Positions 26,035-34,917 of a stretch of 64,000 nt of DNA are shown in pieces. A program made the position numbers and the translations under genes. The notes beneath the pieces are model-generated. The model did not search any database. It was given only the letters and a program-made list of their open reading frames with translations, and was not told the DNA's origin. Source of the DNA: Bacillota bacterium (GTDB lineage: Bacteria; Bacillota; Clostridia; Oscillospirales; Ruminococcaceae); NCBI GenBank assembly GCA_023391875.1, contig JAEWAB010000002.1, positions 1 through 64,000 on the forward strand, written 5' to 3'. Position 1 is the first letter of the stretch. Every line of letters begins with the position of its first letter.

Positions 26035-26066
26035 AAAAACCGCTCCCTCATCGGAGCGGTTTTTCA
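26035..26066 (+). terminator. Intrinsic terminator of the repeat lipoprotein gene
   Basis: AAAAACCGCTCC (26035-26046) and GGAGCGGTTTTT (26053-26064) form a 12-base stem ending in a T-run, about 30 bases past the stop. Confidence 0.92.
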
Positions 26067-26166
26067 TATCTATGCATGAAAAACCATGCCTGCGTGCACT
26101 GGTACTATATACAAGGCCTACCCTGCTAAAAGGGAAAATTTATCTGCCGTTACACGGCCCCCTGTA

Positions 26167-26195
26167 TTGAAATCTGACCCGAACCTATATATAAT
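26167..26195 (+). promoter_or_regulatory. Promoter of the MBOAT-DHHW operon
   Basis: TTGAAA (26167-26172) and consensus TATAAT (26190-26195) are 17 bases apart. This would give a leader of about 130 bases before the TTG start at 26331. The gap 26004-26330 holds no other gene I can support. Confidence 0.65.
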
Positions 26196-26330
26196 TAACT
26201 TTGAGTGGTTTTGTCTTTATATGGATACTGCGGTCTTTGGGGGTTATGTTACGTTTAAGTTGTTGCAGCTGCGCCCTAATAAGAATTGGGCTTTATCATA
26301 CGGTTACGACCATGTAGGGGAGGAAAGGCC

Positions 26331-27746
26331 TTGATCTTCGCAAACCTGTTTTTTATATTCCTGTTTCTCCCGCTTAATATTATCCTGTACTTTATCTCCA
26401 AGAATAAGATGTACCGCAATCTGGTACTGGTTTTGTTCTCGCTCTTTTTTTATGCGTGGGGCGAGCCTGTGATGATCTGGGTGCTGCTCATGAGCGTGCT
26501 GTTTGATTATGCGCTGGCGCTGCCCATAGAGAGGCACCGCGGAACATGGAAGGCGAAGGCCGCGCTCGCGGTATCGGTGGCTGCCAATCTGGGGGTGCTG
26601 TGCGTCTTTAAATACAGCGGCTTTTTGGTGGAGAACCTAAACGCGCTGCTGCACACCGCCATCCCCGTGCCGCAGATAGCCCTGCCCATCGGCATCTCGT
26701 TTTACACCTTTCAAATGCTCTCGTATATGGTGGACGTCTACCGCGGTGAGGTGCCCGCACAGAAAAACCCGATGAAATTCCTTATGTATGTGTCGATGTA
26801 CCACCAGCTTGTTGCGGGGCCGATTGTGCGCTACAGCGATATTGCCGAGGAAATAGACAACCGACGCATCACCGCGCCCGAGGTGAGCAAGGGCATCACG
26901 CGCTTTATCGTTGGCCTTGCCAAAAAGGTGATGATCGCGAACGTCGCGGGTGCCTTTGTTAAGCAGTATCTGGACGGAGACCTTGCTGCCTTGTCGGTAG
27001 CGGGGGCGTGGTTTGGGCTTATCATGTTTACGCTGCAGATCTACTTCGATTTTTCGGGCTACTCCGATATGGCGATCGGCTTAGGGATGGTCTTCGGCTT
27101 TCATTACCACGAAAACTTCAACTACCCCTACATATCCACCTCCGCCACCGAGTTCTGGCGGCGATGGCATATCTCGCTGGGCAGCTTCTTCCGCGACTAC
27201 GTGTACATCCCGCTTGGGGGCAACCGCAAGCACCAGTATTTTAACCTGTTTATCGTGTGGTTCTTAACCGGCCTGTGGCATGGGGCAAGCTGGAACTTTA
27301 TTTTGTGGGGGCTGTATTTCGGCCTGCTGATTATCCTTGAAAAACGCTTTCTGCTCAAGGTGCTCGACCGCATCCCCAAGTTTTTTTCGTGGCTTTACCT
27401 TATCTTTGCCGTCGTTATGGGGTGGGCGCTCTTTTATTTTACCGATATGTCGCGGTTGGGAAATTTTTTGGGTATCTTATTCGGTATAGGCCCAAACCCG
27501 CTGTTCGATGGCGCGCTGGGCATTACCCTTTCGTCAAACTCTATCTGGCTCGTTGTATCGGTGGTATGCGCGCTGCCTGTTGTGCCCAAGGTTCGCCAGT
27601 TTTTGTACGACCGGCTGTATGAGGACTCGCCGGTTTACACCGCCATCGATTCCGCGCAGGTCGCGGTGAACGTGGCGCTGCTGGGCGTCTGCACCATGCT
27701 GCTGGTGGGCCAGAGCTTTAACCCGTTCTTGTATTACAGGTTTTAA
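26331..27746 (+). CDS. MBOAT-family O-acyltransferase, AlgI-like
   Basis: The 471-residue polytopic membrane protein belongs to the MBOAT family and resembles alginate O-acetylation protein AlgI. Landmarks are FYAWGEP, LPIGISFYTFQMLSYMVDVYRG, MYHQLVAGPIVRY, YFDFSGYSDMAIGLG, FWRRWHISLGSFFRDYVYIPLGGNR and WHGASWNFILWGLYFG with the presumed catalytic His. It should pass an acyl group, likely acetyl, across the membrane to a surface polymer. The start is TTG at 26331, chosen because GGGGAGGAAAGGCC lies just upstream and the protein then begins with the first helix. The DHHW gene follows 44 bases later, the usual AlgI-AlgJ/AlgX pairing. Confidence 0.95.
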   Translation: MIFANLFFIFLFLPLNIILYFISKNKMYRNLVLVLFSLFFYAWGEPVMIWVLLMSVLFDYALALPIERHRGTWKAKAALAVSVAANLGVLCVFKYSGFLVENLNALLHTAIPVPQIALPIGISFYTFQMLSYMVDVYRGEVPAQKNPMKFLMYVSMYHQLVAGPIVRYSDIAEEIDNRRITAPEVSKGITRFIVGLAKKVMIANVAGAFVKQYLDGDLAALSVAGAWFGLIMFTLQIYFDFSGYSDMAIGLGMVFGFHYHENFNYPYISTSATEFWRRWHISLGSFFRDYVYIPLGGNRKHQYFNLFIVWFLTGLWHGASWNFILWGLYFGLLIILEKRFLLKVLDRIPKFFSWLYLIFAVVMGWALFYFTDMSRLGNFLGILFGIGPNPLFDGALGITLSSNSIWLVVSVVCALPVVPKVRQFLYDRLYEDSPVYTAIDSAQVAVNVALLGVCTMLLVGQSFNPFLYYRF

Positions 27747-27790
27747 CCTTACCCTATATAACCTCGAATGAACTGTGAGGAACGCAGGAA

Positions 27791-29299
27791 ATGCCGTATA
27801 TTGAGATTAAAAGCGAGAAGCCCCGCACTGCGAAGCTGCATTTTCGCAGAGCCGCAAACCGGGTGACACTGCCGGTTTGCATTAATATCGCGGTGATGAC
27901 GGTGACGGCGGCGGTGGTGGGCCTGCTGGCGCTTGTGCTGCCCAAGCCTGAAATCTCCGAGTTTGAGGGGCGCGCGCTTGCGAAGATGCCCGAGTTTTCG
28001 CTGGCCGCCATCTTAAGCGGCGAGTATGAAAAACAGTTTGACGCCTTTTACGCCGACACCTTCCCCTACCGTGAGCGCCTGGTGGAGCTGGCGGCGCAAT
28101 ATAACGACTTAAAGGGCTTTAACGCCGATGATGTGAGCATCCACGGCACGGTGCCGATAGTATCCGACGAGCCGGAGGAGCCTACCCCCTCGCAGCCTGC
28201 CTCTTCCGGCAGCTCTCTGCCCGCTTCGTCGCAGGCATCGTCCTCCGGGGAGAGCAGCTCTTCACAGGAGAGCGCCGCCGACCCGGGAGAGGGCGGTACG
28301 GTGGAGCTGGACGGCGAGATGAAAGCCGGCGTGTTTGTCGTCGGCGACAGGGCGATGTCGCTGTTCGGCACCAACGGCAAGGAGGGCAAGCGCTACGCGC
28401 AGGTGATTACGGGCTATCAGGAGCAGTTCGGCAGCGATGTTGAAATCTACAATCTGGTGGTGCCCACCCAGTCGGAGTTTAACCTACCACCCAATTATCA
28501 GCATCTTTCCGGCTCGCAGAAGGCGAATATCGATTTGATTTACTCCGCGCTCGGCCCCACCATCACGCCGATCCGCAGCGCTTACGACGAGCTGGCCGCC
28601 CATAAAAACGAATACCTCTATTTTAGAACCGACCATCACTGGACGCCCCTTGCTGCCTATTACGCCTATGTCGGCTTCTGCAAGGACGTCGGCCTTACCC
28701 CCACGCCGCTCGACCGGATGACCAAGGGGCGCAAGGACAGCTTTGTAGGCAGCCTTTACCGCACCACGCAGGAGCCGAAGCTCAAGGACCACCCCGACTA
28801 TATGGACTATTACCTCGTCCCCAACGAGACCACCTGTGAGCTGTACCGCCCCGGCGCGAGGAACACGCCTCTTTCCACCCCGCTGTACGCCATGAAGGCG
28901 AACGGGGGCAACACCTACTCGATGTTCCTTTCGGGCGACTGGCCGCTGTTTGTTATCCATTCCAACGCCGGTACGGGCCGCAAGATCGCGGTGGTAAAAG
29001 AGTCGTTCGGCAACGCCTTCGCGCCCTATCTCGCCTGCAACTACGATACCGTGTATGTGATAGACCAGCGCTACTTCGAGAAGGACTTTGACAAGTTCGT
29101 AAAGGATAACGGCATCAAAGAGGTACTGTTCATCAACAACAGCTTTGCCGCCAACACCACGGTACAGATCAACTGGATCAAAAACCTCAACTACGAAAAG
29201 CCGTGGGTAAAGGAAGCAAGCTCCTCCTCCTCGGCCCCCGCCTCCTCCCAGCAGCCGGAAAACGATATCAACTGGGAAGAATGGTTCGCCGACGATTAA
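27791..29299 (+). CDS. DHHW-family protein, partner of the MBOAT acyltransferase
   Basis: The 502-residue protein has one N-terminal transmembrane helix (about 32-50), an early EGRALAKMPEFS and YADTFPYRERL segment typical of AlgJ/AlgX-related proteins, a Ser/Pro-rich spacer (about 125-170), and the DHHW motif in FRTDHHWTPLAAYYAY near residue 280. It also has VVKESFGNAFAPYL, the conserved SGNH-like block. Such proteins receive acetyl groups from the MBOAT partner and attach them to extracellular polysaccharide. The C-terminal tail is again Ser-rich. The substrate polymer is not known. Confidence 0.9.
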   Translation: MPYIEIKSEKPRTAKLHFRRAANRVTLPVCINIAVMTVTAAVVGLLALVLPKPEISEFEGRALAKMPEFSLAAILSGEYEKQFDAFYADTFPYRERLVELAAQYNDLKGFNADDVSIHGTVPIVSDEPEEPTPSQPASSGSSLPASSQASSSGESSSSQESAADPGEGGTVELDGEMKAGVFVVGDRAMSLFGTNGKEGKRYAQVITGYQEQFGSDVEIYNLVVPTQSEFNLPPNYQHLSGSQKANIDLIYSALGPTITPIRSAYDELAAHKNEYLYFRTDHHWTPLAAYYAYVGFCKDVGLTPTPLDRMTKGRKDSFVGSLYRTTQEPKLKDHPDYMDYYLVPNETTCELYRPGARNTPLSTPLYAMKANGGNTYSMFLSGDWPLFVIHSNAGTGRKIAVVKESFGNAFAPYLACNYDTVYVIDQRYFEKDFDKFVKDNGIKEVLFINNSFAANTTVQINWIKNLNYEKPWVKEASSSSSAPASSQQPENDINWEEWFADD

Positions 29300-29320
29300 A
29301 GCTTCTTCAAGCATACATTC

Positions 29321-29352
29321 AGCCGCACAGAGTACGCTTTGTGCGGCTTTTG
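29321..29352 (+). terminator. Intrinsic terminator of the MBOAT-DHHW operon
   Basis: AGCCGCAC (29321-29328) and GTGCGGCT (29341-29348) pair, followed by TTTTG. It lies about 20 bases past the DHHW stop. Confidence 0.82.
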
Positions 29353-29421
29353 TATACCTCCCATTCTTCCAACCCCCTGCCCCCTCTATTTGCCCGTTAT
29401 ACAGCTTTTGGGTAAACATCT

Positions 29422-29449
29422 TTGATTTTGGTCGTTCTTATGGTACAAT
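29422..29449 (+). promoter_or_regulatory. Probable promoter of plsC-like and dCMP deaminase genes
   Basis: TTGATT (29422-29427) and TACAAT (29444-29449) are 16 bases apart. The leader of about 175 bases contains GGCGGG/CCCGCC arms (29502-29535) that could fold; I recognise no riboswitch. The gap 29300-29633 contains nothing else I can support. Confidence 0.5.
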
Positions 29450-29633
29450 AAAAAAGTCGTTATACAAAAAAACATCAGTAAATTTGTATTATCGCATTGG
29501 TTGGCGGGCTTGCTGTTCATCACATCGGACCCGCCGCTTTGAGATAGAACCCGTCCGATAGGGGCCTATCCGGATATTCTTGCTCGTACCCGCGGATGCG
29601 GGCGCACGTCTTGGGGAGGGTATAGTAAACGGT

Positions 29634-30836
29634 ATGGGAGAGAAGGGCAGATATCTTCGCCCGGCAAGCTGGGTTTATAATACGGCGGTCGCCGTCTTTA
29701 GCCTTTGCTGGCGGCTGCTTTTTCGGGCGCGATACGACAACAAGAGCATCAAGGGCCTTGAGGGGCCGTTCATCGCGGTATGCAATCATCCGTCCAACCT
29801 CGACGGCATCACCGCCATGCTGGCCCTGAAAAGATATAAGATGAACGCGGTGGTGGCGGAGTTCTACTTCCGCAACCGCGCGCTGAGCTGGTTCTTCGGC
29901 AAGATCGGCGCCATTCCAAAGTCGCAGTTTACAAGCGACGTAAAAACCATCCAAAGCATCCTGCGCGTAGTGCGCGACGGCGGCAGCGTGCTCATCTTTC
30001 CGGGCGGGCAAACCTCGTTCGCGGGCATCAGCACCTATATCCACCCGGGTATTGCAAAGCTAGTGAAGAAGCTGCGCGTGCCGGTCGTCAACCTGCATAT
30101 CGAAGGCTCCTACTTCACCTTCCCCAAATGGCGCAACCATATCCGCCCGGGTAAGGTGACGGTATCTTCGGGCATTTTATATACCCCCGAGCAGCTGGAT
30201 GTACTCTCCTGCGACGAGATCGAAAAGGGGATCAAGGACGTGGTGGCCTACGACGAGTACGCCGTGCAGGAGTGCAGAAAGGAACGTTATCTTGGCGCCA
30301 AGAATGCCGAGGGACTGCACACCATCCTGTATATCTGCCCCGAATGCGGCGCTGAGTTTGCCATGCGCGCCAAGCACAGCCGCCTGTGGTGCTCAAGCTG
30401 CGGCCACGCCGTGTATCTGAACCGCTACGGGCTGTTTGAGGATGCAAAGGGCGGCGCATCGCGGTTTAGGTCTCCCGCGGACTGGTACCGCTGGCAGCTT
30501 GAACAGCTTAAAGGGCAGATTCAGCGCGAGGGCTTCGAGCTGCGCACCTGCGCGCGCATCTGGCTGCACAACCGCCTGCACGGGGGCTACCGCTTCCTGG
30601 GCAGGGGCGAGGCGGTGCTCAACCGCGAGGGGTTCTTCTTTCAAGGGGTCCGCCACAAAAGCAACGAAGCGTTTACCATCAGCATTCCGAGCAAAAGCCT
30701 GCCCGCTATCCCGTCGCTGCCGGGCTATCACATAAAAATCTGCCACCCGGATGGCATGTACATGTTAAAACCCGAAAACGGCCTGCGCGCCATCCAGTGG
30801 GTGCTCGCACAGGATATCTTTACAGGAACCTACTAA
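29634..30836 (+). CDS. PlsC-type acyltransferase with C-terminal zinc ribbon
   Basis: The protein of 400 residues begins with a PlsC (1-acylglycerol-3-phosphate acyltransferase) domain: the catalytic NHPSNLD (H-x4-D) near residue 53 and FPGGQTS in place of FPEGTRS. These enzymes acylate lysophosphatidic acid for phospholipid synthesis. After about residue 230 comes a region not found in ordinary PlsC, containing a likely zinc ribbon CPECGAEF...CSSCGHAVYL (two CxxC pairs), then a region with no known match. The ATG at 29634 has GGGAGGG about 13 bases upstream; a TTG further upstream is possible. The dCMP deaminase gene follows at 26 bases. The added zinc domain makes the substrate uncertain. 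Confidence 0.82.
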   Translation: MGEKGRYLRPASWVYNTAVAVFSLCWRLLFRARYDNKSIKGLEGPFIAVCNHPSNLDGITAMLALKRYKMNAVVAEFYFRNRALSWFFGKIGAIPKSQFTSDVKTIQSILRVVRDGGSVLIFPGGQTSFAGISTYIHPGIAKLVKKLRVPVVNLHIEGSYFTFPKWRNHIRPGKVTVSSGILYTPEQLDVLSCDEIEKGIKDVVAYDEYAVQECRKERYLGAKNAEGLHTILYICPECGAEFAMRAKHSRLWCSSCGHAVYLNRYGLFEDAKGGASRFRSPADWYRWQLEQLKGQIQREGFELRTCARIWLHNRLHGGYRFLGRGEAVLNREGFFFQGVRHKSNEAFTISIPSKSLPAIPSLPGYHIKICHPDGMYMLKPENGLRAIQWVLAQDIFTGTY

Positions 30837-30862
30837 ACGATATAGAAAGAAGGAGAACAGCT

Positions 30863-31345
30863 ATGCCAAAACGCGAAGGATACCTTTCATGGGACGAATA
30901 CTTTATGGGTATCGCCATCATTTCCGCCATGCGCAGCAAAGACCCCGGCACACAGGTGGGCTGCTGCATTGTCAGCGACACCAACCGCATTGCCACCGTG
31001 GGCTATAACGGAATGCCCGCGGGCTGCTCGGACGACGAGTACCCCTGGGAGCGCGAGGGTAATGAGCTGGATACCAAGTACGTGTACGTCTGCCACGCCG
31101 AGCTCAACGCCATCTTAAGCTACAACGGCGGCAGCCTAAACGGGTTTAAGGTGTATACCACGCTGTTCCCCTGCAACGAGTGCACCAAGGCCATCATTCA
31201 AAAGGGCATTAAAGAGGTTATCTACCTAAGCGATAAGTATGCCGACAGCGCGAGCGTGATCGCCGCGAAGCGCATGATGGTATCGGCGGGGGTTTCCTAC
31301 CGCCAGTATGTCCCCGCGGGCAAGAGCGTGCAGATCAATTTATAA
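30863..31345 (+). CDS. Deoxycytidylate (dCMP) deaminase family protein
   Basis: This 160-residue zinc enzyme deaminates dCMP to dUMP, the precursor for thymidylate. The cytidine-deaminase zinc site is complete: CHAELNAIL (His and catalytic Glu) and PCNECTKAI. The N-terminal SWDEYFMGIAIISAMRSKDPGTQVGC and later YNGMPAGCSDDEYPWER are typical of ComEB/dCMP deaminases. AAGGAG lies eight bases before the ATG. It is probably cotranscribed with the plsC-like gene, a pairing without an obvious pathway link. RNA-editing or riboflavin deaminases are less likely given the dCMP-type insert. Confidence 0.92.
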   Translation: MPKREGYLSWDEYFMGIAIISAMRSKDPGTQVGCCIVSDTNRIATVGYNGMPAGCSDDEYPWEREGNELDTKYVYVCHAELNAILSYNGGSLNGFKVYTTLFPCNECTKAIIQKGIKEVIYLSDKYADSASVIAAKRMMVSAGVSYRQYVPAGKSVQINL

Positions 31346-31414
31346 TATTAATTCTTCTTTAAAAAAGCGATAAAATTACTTTTCAACATGCCATACGCGA
31401 CATGTTGAAAACAC

Positions 31415-31468
31415 CGCGCAAAAAACAGAGCGGCAGGTACGGCCTTTATTAAAGCCGTTCCTGCCGCT
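31415..31468 (-). terminator. Intrinsic terminator of the peptide-binding lipoprotein gene
   Basis: AGCGGCAGG-type arms at 31429-31443 and 31454-31468 form a 15-base stem; on the minus strand CTGTTTTTTG follows. Just beyond it, TTTTCAACATG (31380-31390) and CATGTTGAAAA (31401-31411) form a second hairpin nearer the dCMP deaminase stop. Confidence 0.85.
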
Positions 31469-31487
31469 TCGCTTATTTTATGTTTAG

Positions 31488-33095
31488 CTATTTATTGGCT
31501 TTCTGCGCGTACTTAAATTGCAGCCTGCCGCCGAACGGCGAGATGACAATGTCTGAGCTTGCCTTGGAGAGTGCGTAAAAGCTGGTTTGATAGGCAAACG
31601 GGATGAGCACCGCGTCGTCTATCAGTTTGTGCTCTGCCTGCATGAGGTATTCCCCCGCCTGCTGCTCGGGGGAGGAGGAGGCAAGCGTGAGCAGGGTATC
31701 GTAGCCGGGGTCCTTGTACTTTATGATGTTCTTCGGCGAGTCGGAGGTAAAGGCGGAGAGCATCTCAGACACGCTGTCGGTATCCGGCCGAAAGGGGATG
31801 AGCGCCGCCTGAAACTCCCCGTTTTTAACGGCTTTTTGGATGTCCGCCTCGGGCAGCTTGGAAAGGCTTACAAAGGCCGAAAGGTCGCTCTGCCAGGTCT
31901 CCTGCGCAAACTGCAGCATAAAGCTGAAGGGCTCGGTATCCGGGCAAAGCACCGTGATGTTGGGCAGCTTATACAGGTCAAGCTCGGTAAGGCCGTCCTG
32001 CAGGTGCGTAAGCGCGTTTTCGGGCAGGTAGGGCTGCATGATGTCGAGCCCCGCGGCCTGACGGTAGGGCTGCCCGCCGAACGACACCACCGGCGGCACA
32101 AAGCCGCCCGCGTTTTTAAGCCACAGCGGGAACTGGTTCTGGTAGGAGGCGTTGGTAAACGCGTCCGCGAACGCAAGGCGGATGTTGCGGTTAGAGAGTA
32201 CCGGGTCGTTTGGGTTAAACACCAGCGCCCAGGTGATATCCTGAAACTGGGCGTAGCCGTAGCCCTGTGTTACCAGCGACTCTATCTTATCGCCCGTAAC
32301 ACTCATCACATCGGTTGTACCGTTTAAAAAGCGATCGAGTACCTCCTCCTCGGTAAAACCGGGGTAGAGGCCGACGGTATCGGGCAGCACCTCGTCGGCG
32401 TGGGCATACTGGTCGCTTTTGGCCAGCACAAGGCTCTTGCCCTTCTTCCACGAGTAAAGGTAGAAGGGGCCGTTGGTGGTGAGGTTATCGATATCGATAC
32501 CGTATTTGCCCTTAGTCTCGGTAAAAAAGCGCTGGTTGCAGGGCATGGCGGGGGTGGTGGTGGTAAGCTCCAAAAAGCCCGCCGTGGGGTTTGCAAGCTC
32601 CACCTTCAGCTCGGTCGCCGAGGTGGCGTACACCCCCAGCGCCTCCTTGGGCATCGTGCCCGCCATGATCTCGTCGGCATTCTTGATGCATAAGAACTCC
32701 TTGATGTAGGGGGAGTTCGTGTATTGGTCGAAGATACGCTGGAAGGCGAATACAAAATCGTGCGCCGTAAGCGGCTCCTGCTTTTTGCCGTCGTATACCC
32801 AATAGGCGTTTTCGTCCAGCGTAAAGGTGTAGGTGAGCCCGTCGTCCGAAAGGGTATAGGATTTGGCAGCGCCGTTTGTCAGCTTGCCGTCTTTGTCGTG
32901 TGTCATAAGACCTTCAAAGGTGTTTTGTATGATGAGCAGCGACGTAGGGTCGCTGGCAAGCTGAGGGTCGAGGTTTAAAGGTTCGGCGGCGATGTCGTAG
33001 CGGAATGTGCGCGCTTCGTCGCTGCCGCAACCGCTCAGTGTCGCCACCATCCATAAAACGGCGGCACAAAAAGCGAGCAGGCGTTTTTTAAACAC
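31488..33095 (-). CDS. Peptide ABC transporter substrate-binding lipoprotein (OppA-like)
   Basis: The 535-residue protein has a lipoprotein signal ending LSGC (Cys23) and a full bacterial extracellular solute-binding family 5 domain: EPLNLDPQLASDPTSLLIIQNTFEGLM, LSDDGLTYTFTLDENAYW and LTAHDFVFAFQRIFD. Family members capture oligopeptides outside the membrane for an Opp/Dpp ABC transporter. The GTG start at 33095 has GGAGG eight bases upstream. No permease or ATPase gene lies next to it, so it must share a transporter encoded elsewhere or act in sensing. It has its own terminator. Confidence 0.92.
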   Translation of the reverse strand: MFKKRLLAFCAAVLWMVATLSGCGSDEARTFRYDIAAEPLNLDPQLASDPTSLLIIQNTFEGLMTHDKDGKLTNGAAKSYTLSDDGLTYTFTLDENAYWVYDGKKQEPLTAHDFVFAFQRIFDQYTNSPYIKEFLCIKNADEIMAGTMPKEALGVYATSATELKVELANPTAGFLELTTTTPAMPCNQRFFTETKGKYGIDIDNLTTNGPFYLYSWKKGKSLVLAKSDQYAHADEVLPDTVGLYPGFTEEEVLDRFLNGTTDVMSVTGDKIESLVTQGYGYAQFQDITWALVFNPNDPVLSNRNIRLAFADAFTNASYQNQFPLWLKNAGGFVPPVVSFGGQPYRQAAGLDIMQPYLPENALTHLQDGLTELDLYKLPNITVLCPDTEPFSFMLQFAQETWQSDLSAFVSLSKLPEADIQKAVKNGEFQAALIPFRPDTDSVSEMLSAFTSDSPKNIIKYKDPGYDTLLTLASSSPEQQAGEYLMQAEHKLIDDAVLIPFAYQTSFYALSKASSDIVISPFGGRLQFKYAQKANK

Positions 33096-33210
33096 AGCGG
33101 TCCCCTCCTTTGTAAAATGATGATGGATGAAGAAAAACAGGCTACACAGATAAGGTGTCGCCTACGGCGAAAATCCCTGCCTATATGAAGTGAAGAATAC
33201 GTGTTATAAA

Positions 33211-33270
33211 CATTATACGAAGTTCAGCGGGTGGTTTCAAGAATGCTAGACGTACCATAATGCGAAACCC
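33211..33270. repeat. Paired 15-bp repeat site A
   Basis: CATTATACGAAGTTC (33211-33225) and CATAATGCGAAACCC (33256-33270) are direct copies starting 45 bases apart. The site shares its middle, TTTCAAGAnnGCTnGACGTACCATAATG, with site C at 36444. It lies 77 bases beyond the stop of the TspO-like gene. Related sites B, C and D occur in the same position relative to other AT-rich genes. Confidence 0.8.
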
Positions 33271-33346
33271 CTATTAAACTTGGTCGACTTTTGATTTTGC
33301 GCACAATAAAACCGACAAATTGAAATTTAGCTACTTTGCATTATGC

Positions 33347-33829
33347 TTATACCGTGCATTCTAAAACTTGCCCGTTCAATTTCCAAAGACGGTAAAAATA
33401 GGAAAAGTCATATATTAACCATAAAAGATACGCTGTGGGGATTATAGCCAACATCGTGTTTGATTGCACCAAAAGAGAAATTGTTACTAATAAAAGGATA
33501 GGAAGTGCAAGAGAGATAACGAGAAACAATTTGAGACGTCTGACCTTATAAAGCAAAAATGCGGCTACCCCATTTATTTGTATAACAGAAGCCACTAATA
33601 TAATGGTCACAATATCACTGCTGACAAACAGATGATACAAAACATAGCCAAAGGAAATGTAAAAAGCGAACCCGAGAATAGGCATCACCTTTGGCAAGAA
33701 TGAGTTATCAGGGTGGTTTAGACTCGCAAGCCACTCTCTGCCCTTTTTGTTTGCTGCTATCCCTGAAATGACTAATGATATAAAGCAGAACCCTATTGTG
33801 AATAAGAATGCCGGTACATTAAAACCCAT
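33347..33829 (-). CDS. TspO/MBR-like membrane protein
   Basis: The 160-residue protein has five hydrophobic helices, and a segment after the first helix, GREWLASLNHPDNSFLPKVMPILGFAFYISFGYVLY, resembles the W-x-x-x-L-x-x-P loop of TspO proteins. TspO-type proteins bind porphyrins or related tetrapyrroles and influence stress or pigment metabolism. Match to the family is partial, so another five-helix protein is possible. GGAGGTG precedes the ATG at 33829. The gene is AT-rich compared with the core genome and is flanked by repeat sites A and B, consistent with acquisition as a unit. Confidence 0.6.
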   Translation of the reverse strand: MGFNVPAFLFTIGFCFISLVISGIAANKKGREWLASLNHPDNSFLPKVMPILGFAFYISFGYVLYHLFVSSDIVTIILVASVIQINGVAAFLLYKVRRLKLFLVISLALPILLLVTISLLVQSNTMLAIIPTAYLLWLIYDFSYFYRLWKLNGQVLECTV

Positions 33830-33940
33830 AGCACACCTCCGTTAATATAAATAATATGGTCATGTTCTCAATGAATGTCATCAACATATGTGCAATTCAA
33901 AAGGTAGGGAAGACGACGTCATTATATTGTATAAAGTAAA

Positions 33941-34000
33941 CATTATGCGAAGTTCATCTCGATTGGGCCTGCTACAGGGTATGCTCATAAGCGAAAGTAA
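33941..34000. repeat. Paired 15-bp repeat site B
   Basis: CATTATGCGAAGTTC (33941-33955) and a weaker copy CATAAGCGAAAGTAA (33986-34000) start 45 bases apart in the same direction. AGTAAA precedes the first copy, as in the other sites. It lies 66 bases beyond the stop of the YdeI-like gene and about 110 bases upstream of the TspO-like start. Confidence 0.75.
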
Positions 34001-34065
34001 AATATATTCTACAACTTTGGAAACAAAGGTGAGCTATTTGTTTAAATTGTTTCTAAGATAAGCCG

Positions 34066-34635
34066 TTACATCGGTTTAAGATTTTTATTTAACCGTTCAA
34101 TCATCCACGAGAGACGTTTATTGCGTCCAACCTCCGTTTTCGCGTCAAAATATGCCCGTGTATAAGTCTTTTTTACAGATGGAGACATTGCGAGAAAATT
34201 TGTGTAGGCTGGTTCATGTTCTTCCAATACATCCGATAAAACCTCTATTTGTTCATCCGTAATTGTCGAAGGTTTAGGTGCGTCCCATTGGCCGTTTTTC
34301 TTGGCTTCCCCTATTTTTGCTCTGCCGTAATCGGTCATTGCCCCTTGTTTTTCAAGCGTTTCTACTAACCTCTTGTTCTTTTCTGACCATTTACTGTTTT
34401 TCCCTCGCATAGAGAAATATTTTATGTAGGATTTATCGTCAATACTTTGCATCTGACCGTCAATCCAGCCAAAACAAAGGGCTTCTTCGAGCGCCTCGCT
34501 TGCCTTTATTGTTTTTGGCCCACCTGACTTACCGAATAACACCCAAATACCGCTACTCGACATGCAATTATCTTTCAACCAGTTTCTAAATTCATCCCGC
34601 AAAACAAATTGTAAATACTCAATCAAAATAATCAC
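34066..34635 (-). CDS. YdeI/OmpD-associated family protein
   Basis: The 189-residue protein matches the YdeI family: GIWVLFGKSGGPKTIKASEALEEALCFGWIDGQMQSIDDKSYIKYFSMRGKNSKWSEKN is its signature region, followed by a C-terminal helical pair that is rich in Lys. Related proteins have been tied to resistance to antimicrobial peptides or bacteriocins in other bacteria, with no settled mechanism. The start is a GTG at 34635 or a TTG three codons later; neither has a strong ribosome site. The gene is AT-rich and stands between repeat site B and a conserved 80-base upstream element (34686-34764). Confidence 0.82.
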   Translation of the reverse strand: MIILIEYLQFVLRDEFRNWLKDNCMSSSGIWVLFGKSGGPKTIKASEALEEALCFGWIDGQMQSIDDKSYIKYFSMRGKNSKWSEKNKRLVETLEKQGAMTDYGRAKIGEAKKNGQWDAPKPSTITDEQIEVLSDVLEEHEPAYTNFLAMSPSVKKTYTRAYFDAKTEVGRNKRLSWMIERLNKNLKPM

Positions 34636-34685
34636 CGTCCGATATGTAAAAAAATCTTTTGCTTACCCTATCGCCCTATCATGAA

Positions 34686-34764
34686 CTCCTGATAATATAA
34701 ATTAAGTTTAGTTTATCAAATATAAGTTGTCATACGGTAAACAAACTGCGAAATTAAACGGCGG
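34686..34764. repeat. Upstream element, copy 1
   Basis: GATAATATAAATTAAGTT starts about 50 bases before the YdeI-like gene and TAAACAAACTGCGAAATTAA follows 51 bases later. The same two blocks, with the same spacing, occur at 36963-37043 upstream of the VOC gene, and the first block is partly kept at about 33840-33870 upstream of the TspO-like gene. It could carry a promoter or be a mobile-unit end. Confidence 0.65.
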
Positions 34765-34917
34765 TAACAGATTAAAATAGTATGGATAATGAGAAGTCGC
34801 TGATAATGACCATTTCCCGATAATGCTCATGCGCATAACTAACATAATTTAACTGTATCGATATTTTATTTTTGCGGATACTAAATAAGCAATATAAACT
34901 GAAAGGAGACATTCATC

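Noticed and set aside
26086..26334. 82-codon plus-strand frame before the MBOAT gene
   Set aside because: It runs through the promoter at 26167-26195, has no ribosome site and resembles no protein.
28484..29419. 311-codon minus-strand frame opposite the DHHW gene
   Set aside because: It lies over a well-supported gene, and its composition is that expected of the antisense of GC-rich codons.
31380..31411. Main terminator of the dCMP deaminase gene
   Set aside because: The TTTTCAACATG hairpin lacks a T-run on the plus strand; I noted it only as a secondary hairpin.
33211..33225. loxP-like half-site, since ATTATACGAAGTT resembles the Cre recognition arm
   Set aside because: The copies are direct repeats about 45 bp apart with no 8-bp spacer and inverted arm, and other copies read ATGCGAAGTTC, so the likeness is local chance.
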